A DNA stretch of 5,654 bases from the NCBI GenBank assembly GCA_902797405.1, contig CADBSP010000263.1, positions 1 through 5,654 of the forward strand, written 5' to 3'. Source of the stretch: an uncultured Eubacteriales bacterium (GTDB taxonomy: Bacteria; Bacillota; Clostridia; Peptostreptococcales; Anaerovoracaceae). The notes below the pieces were generated by a model that did no database searches, was not told the DNA's origin, and saw only the letters and a list, made by a program, of their open reading frames with translations. The translations under genes were made by a program, and so were the position numbers. Shown piece by piece: positions 3,177-5,654 of the stretch. Positions within the stretch are counted from its first letter, which is position 1, and each line of letters opens with the position of its first letter.

Positions 3177-5654
3177 ACAGAAGGAACAGTCGCTGTTTCC
3201 AAAGTTGATGAAAACGGCAATCCGCTTGAAGGTGCAACACTTCACATTGAAGATGGAGCGGGAAATGTAGTAGTAAATGCCTGGGAGAGCACAACAGAAC
3301 CAAAAGAAGTTAGCCTAAACCCAGGAACATATTACGTTGTAGAAGACAGCGCTCCTACAGGATATAGCATAAGCGGAAGTGGAAGAACAAGCTTCGTAGT
3401 TAGCGGTGAGGCATCAAATCCCGAGATAGGATTGACGCCTGGAGACGAAATAGAAGTTGTCGCATCTAAAACTAATGGCGGAATCATATATGGAAGGTCT
3501 TTTTCCGAACTTTCGAACGGTAAAGGACTAGCCTTTTGCGTTAACCCACAGGCTGCATGGGTTTGGGATGTATATGAAGGTAGAATACCATGCATCGTTC
3601 GCGACAAGAGCCAGGTCGACCTCAGCACTTTTGGTAATAAAATATCTCAAGGAAGAACTATTGGCATTTTCTTAAACACAATTGGAACAGCTGGTAGATA
3701 CCATAATGTAAAACTCAATGACGAAAAAATAGAACAAGTAAAGAAGGTTCTTTGGGCCACATATGACTTCATGATGACCGGAGACCTTAATAAAGATCAT
3801 ACTGGAATAATAAAGGGTTTTGCTGGAGATAGAATCTTTAATAATCGTTTTGCACAAATGTGCGTAAGCTATGCTGTCGAATATGCGATAGCTGAGATTA
3901 CCAGTCCGGGTTCTGTAAATTGGAATAGGATTGTAGAAAGCGATAGCGAAACTGTAGGCAAGCAAAAGACCCTTGCTAAAGCCCTGATTGATGCTGCAAA
4001 AGGTCAGACAGGATATTTTGCTGCATATACTGGATACAGCCTCGTATATCTTGAAGCTGAGAACCCAAATCAGCAGAATTTTGTGGTTCCTGCGGGATCG
4101 ATTACGGAAGTAACAGTAGTAAATGAGCCTGTTACTGATGATGTACCGGAGATTCCAGAAACTCCCGAAGGCAATGTTACCATCACGAAGGTTGACGAAA
4201 ACGGTAATCCGCTCGAAGGTGCAGTACTTTATATTGTAGATGGCGAGGGAAATGTAGTAGTAAGTGCTTGGGAGAGCACAACAGAACCAAAGAGAATTAA
4301 TCTAAACCCAGGAACATATTACTTAGTAGAAGATAGAGCTCCAGAGGGATATAGGAGGTTAGAAGGAAGGAAAGAAATCGTAGTTGATGAACCCACCTTG
4401 GTTACTATCACTAGCCCAACAGCTGGTGCTGACGGAAAGCCGATTAAGCTTCCCGGATACAATGCATCAGATATAACAAATCCAATACAGAATACAATTC
4501 TTAATCTTCAGTCAAATAAGATTGATTCAGCATATGGCTTTGGTGCTAACGCATTCACCGGCAGAGACATAAATGGTATTGAGATGCCGGCAGGAGTTCC
4601 TGTTTATTGTATGGAGCCGAATATAGGTGTTCACCAGAGTGAATATCAGGTCATCAAGTTCAGCAATCTATATTTCGAAAAATTCTTCGGAATGCCGATT
4701 TATCAGGGTTACTTTGGCGGACGTGCTCCTGATGCTGACGCGCTTATTCGTGTTGCATACGTAGGCGCATCCGGCGATGGTAAAGGATACAGCTCACGAG
4801 CAAAGGATAAAGCTGAATTCCTGCGTGCAACTCAGCAGGCTATATGGAAAGTTTCAGCAAATAAGGATCCGAATTTCACTAATGAAGACACACAGGAATA
4901 TAGAGACCTTGTAAATGATCTTATTGCAGCTGCAAATGACACAACAATTAACGTTCCTGAACATTATGCATATTGCATCATACAGAGGAGTGGACTTAGC
5001 GGACAATACAGCCAACCATTCATGGTTGCAACATTTGGCAACCCATCTGATGCAATTCCTGTCGTTAATCCAATAGAAATAGATCTAGTAAATGAAAACG
5101 AGAGTGAAGAAGAACAAGATGAGCCGATTAAGATTAAGATTGTAGCCCAGAAGAAACTCGCGGGTCAAACAGCACCAAGTCTTTCGGAGGTAGCTGGTCA
5201 GTTCAGATTCGTCCTTTCAGGACCGAACAACTTGTTCATTGAAGGAACTAATGACGAGACAGGAAAAGTCAATTTCGCTGAAATAACAATTGATAGTGAA
5301 GTGACAAGTACCTTCATGATTAAAGAAGCGTCGGGTACTGACAGCAATATCAACTATGACAATGTACCAAGAACTGTTATCGTGAGAACAGAATTACAAG
5401 GCAATAAAATAGTTGTCGCTTCAGCAACAATGGGTCAAGGCGAACCTATAACAATTCCGGAAGCTGTAGATGGAGTAGTTACTCTTACACTTCCAGCAGG
5501 AAACGAATTTGTAAATACATACATCGAAATAGAAGAAAAGATTGTACCTACAGTAAAGACAACAGCAGAGGCAGAGAACCTAGAAGCAGCAGCAAATCAG
5601 ACAGTAGTAGATACAGTAAAGCTTACCAACTTAAAGGCAGGAGTAAAATACACA
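3072..5654 (+). CDS. Thioester-domain surface adhesin with SpaA, FctA and VaFE domains (3' partial)
   Basis: The frame stays open for 861 codons to the window edge. Domains in order: signal peptide (1-35, cut after AYA); SpaA (about 39-122; Lys44, Glu91); thioester domain 1 (about 133-350; FCVNPQ Cys156); SpaA (about 368-450; Lys373, Glu420); thioester domain 2 (about 483-660; YCMEP Cys513, TQQAIW Gln588); acidic linker ESEEEQDE; FctA/Spy0128-type isopeptide domain (about 687-817; KKLAG Lys694, MIKE Glu752, FVNTY Asn815); and the start of a VaFE/T-Q ester-bond domain (from about 825; KTTA, then DTVKLTNLKAG). TEDs carry an internal Cys-Gln thioester that can react with amines on target surfaces. 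The inferred role is covalent or tight surface attachment, with the later domains as a mechanically stable stalk. A sortase signal is expected beyond the window. In TED1 the Gln position aligns with Glu270. A GAGGG site precedes the ATG. Confidence 0.93.
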   Translation, partial: MSKKNILRKTLSVLLAFALVLGMMPQIGGASKAYATEGTVAVSKVDENGNPLEGATLHIEDGAGNVVVNAWESTTEPKEVSLNPGTYYVVEDSAPTGYSISGSGRTSFVVSGEASNPEIGLTPGDEIEVVASKTNGGIIYGRSFSELSNGKGLAFCVNPQAAWVWDVYEGRIPCIVRDKSQVDLSTFGNKISQGRTIGIFLNTIGTAGRYHNVKLNDEKIEQVKKVLWATYDFMMTGDLNKDHTGIIKGFAGDRIFNNRFAQMCVSYAVEYAIAEITSPGSVNWNRIVESDSETVGKQKTLAKALIDAAKGQTGYFAAYTGYSLVYLEAENPNQQNFVVPAGSITEVTVVNEPVTDDVPEIPETPEGNVTITKVDENGNPLEGAVLYIVDGEGNVVVSAWESTTEPKRINLNPGTYYLVEDRAPEGYRRLEGRKEIVVDEPTLVTITSPTAGADGKPIKLPGYNASDITNPIQNTILNLQSNKIDSAYGFGANAFTGRDINGIEMPAGVPVYCMEPNIGVHQSEYQVIKFSNLYFEKFFGMPIYQGYFGGRAPDADALIRVAYVGASGDGKGYSSRAKDKAEFLRATQQAIWKVSANKDPNFTNEDTQEYRDLVNDLIAAANDTTINVPEHYAYCIIQRSGLSGQYSQPFMVATFGNPSDAIPVVNPIEIDLVNENESEEEQDEPIKIKIVAQKKLAGQTAPSLSEVAGQFRFVLSGPNNLFIEGTNDETGKVNFAEITIDSEVTSTFMIKEASGTDSNINYDNVPRTVIVRTELQGNKIVVASATMGQGEPITIPEAVDGVVTLTLPAGNEFVNTYIEIEEKIVPTVKTTAEAENLEAAANQTVVDTVKLTNLKAGVKYT
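3189..4355 (+). repeat. Internal SpaA-TED duplication within the second adhesin
   Basis: The SpaA segment at about 3189-3368 recurs at about 4176-4355, exactly 987 bases (329 codons) later. The match is close at DNA level: both encode KVDENGNPLEGA, AWESTTEP and LNPGTYY. Each copy leads into a thioester domain with its own Cys motif, so the unit SpaA-TED was duplicated. The SpaA halves stayed similar while the TED halves diverged strongly, apart from their key motifs, which suggests different constraints or later exchange of one TED. Confidence 0.85.

Noticed and set aside
3332..3965. Minus-strand frames of about 97 codons opposite the second adhesin
   Set aside because: They overlap well-supported domains on the plus strand, show no recognisable protein features and no start signals.

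Overview
The window holds parts of two large cell-surface adhesin genes in tandem on the + strand, separated by an AT-rich intergenic region of about 700 bases. No other convincing protein gene is visible. The architecture (Sec signal peptide, covalently cross-linked Ig-like domains, Pro-rich wall-spanning stalk, sortase sorting signal) belongs to Gram-positive bacteria. The moderate-to-low GC content, AT-rich intergenic DNA, GAGGG ribosome binding site and style of signal peptide suggest a Bacillota member, probably a host-associated or gut Clostridia relative. The species cannot be named from the sequence.

Region 1 (1-2373) is the 3' part of the first adhesin gene; its start lies before the window. 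It encodes one partial and four complete SpaA/CnaB2-like domains, interrupted by one Cna_B-type domain. A Pro/Glu/Asp-rich stalk of tandem repeats follows, then a C-terminal sortase signal with two overlapping-style motifs (IPSTG and TPKTGD), a membrane helix and a basic tail. The SpaA domains resemble the FbaB CnaB2 domain from which SpyCatcher/SpyTag was derived. The Lys-Glu-Asp triad is present in every complete copy, with nearly invariant spacing.

Region 2 (2374-3071) is non-coding. It contains a hairpin, a rho-independent terminator just after the first gene, and a second terminator about 80 bases further on. An AT-rich stretch carries a tight cluster of AGTACTA-type dyads. A nested hairpin element ends about 70 bases before the next start codon. 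These could control the second adhesin gene by operator binding, a structured leader RNA or a leader peptide. The sequence alone does not decide which.

Region 3 (3072-5654) is the 5' part of a second adhesin gene, which runs off the window. The order is signal peptide, SpaA, thioester domain 1, SpaA, thioester domain 2, FctA/Spy0128-type isopeptide domain, and the start of a VaFE/T-Q ester-bond domain. The SpaA-TED pair is an internal duplication. The second thioester domain has the complete Cys and TQQAIW signature. The first keeps the Cys motif but appears to have Glu where the reactive Gln should be.

Together the two proteins would form wall-anchored fibrils: isopeptide and ester cross-links stiffen the stalk, and a thioester domain near the N terminus of the second protein may bind host or community surfaces covalently. 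No sortase or pilin-assembly gene is in the window. The most unusual points are the split fate of the duplicated thioester domains and the structured, unassigned intergenic region.
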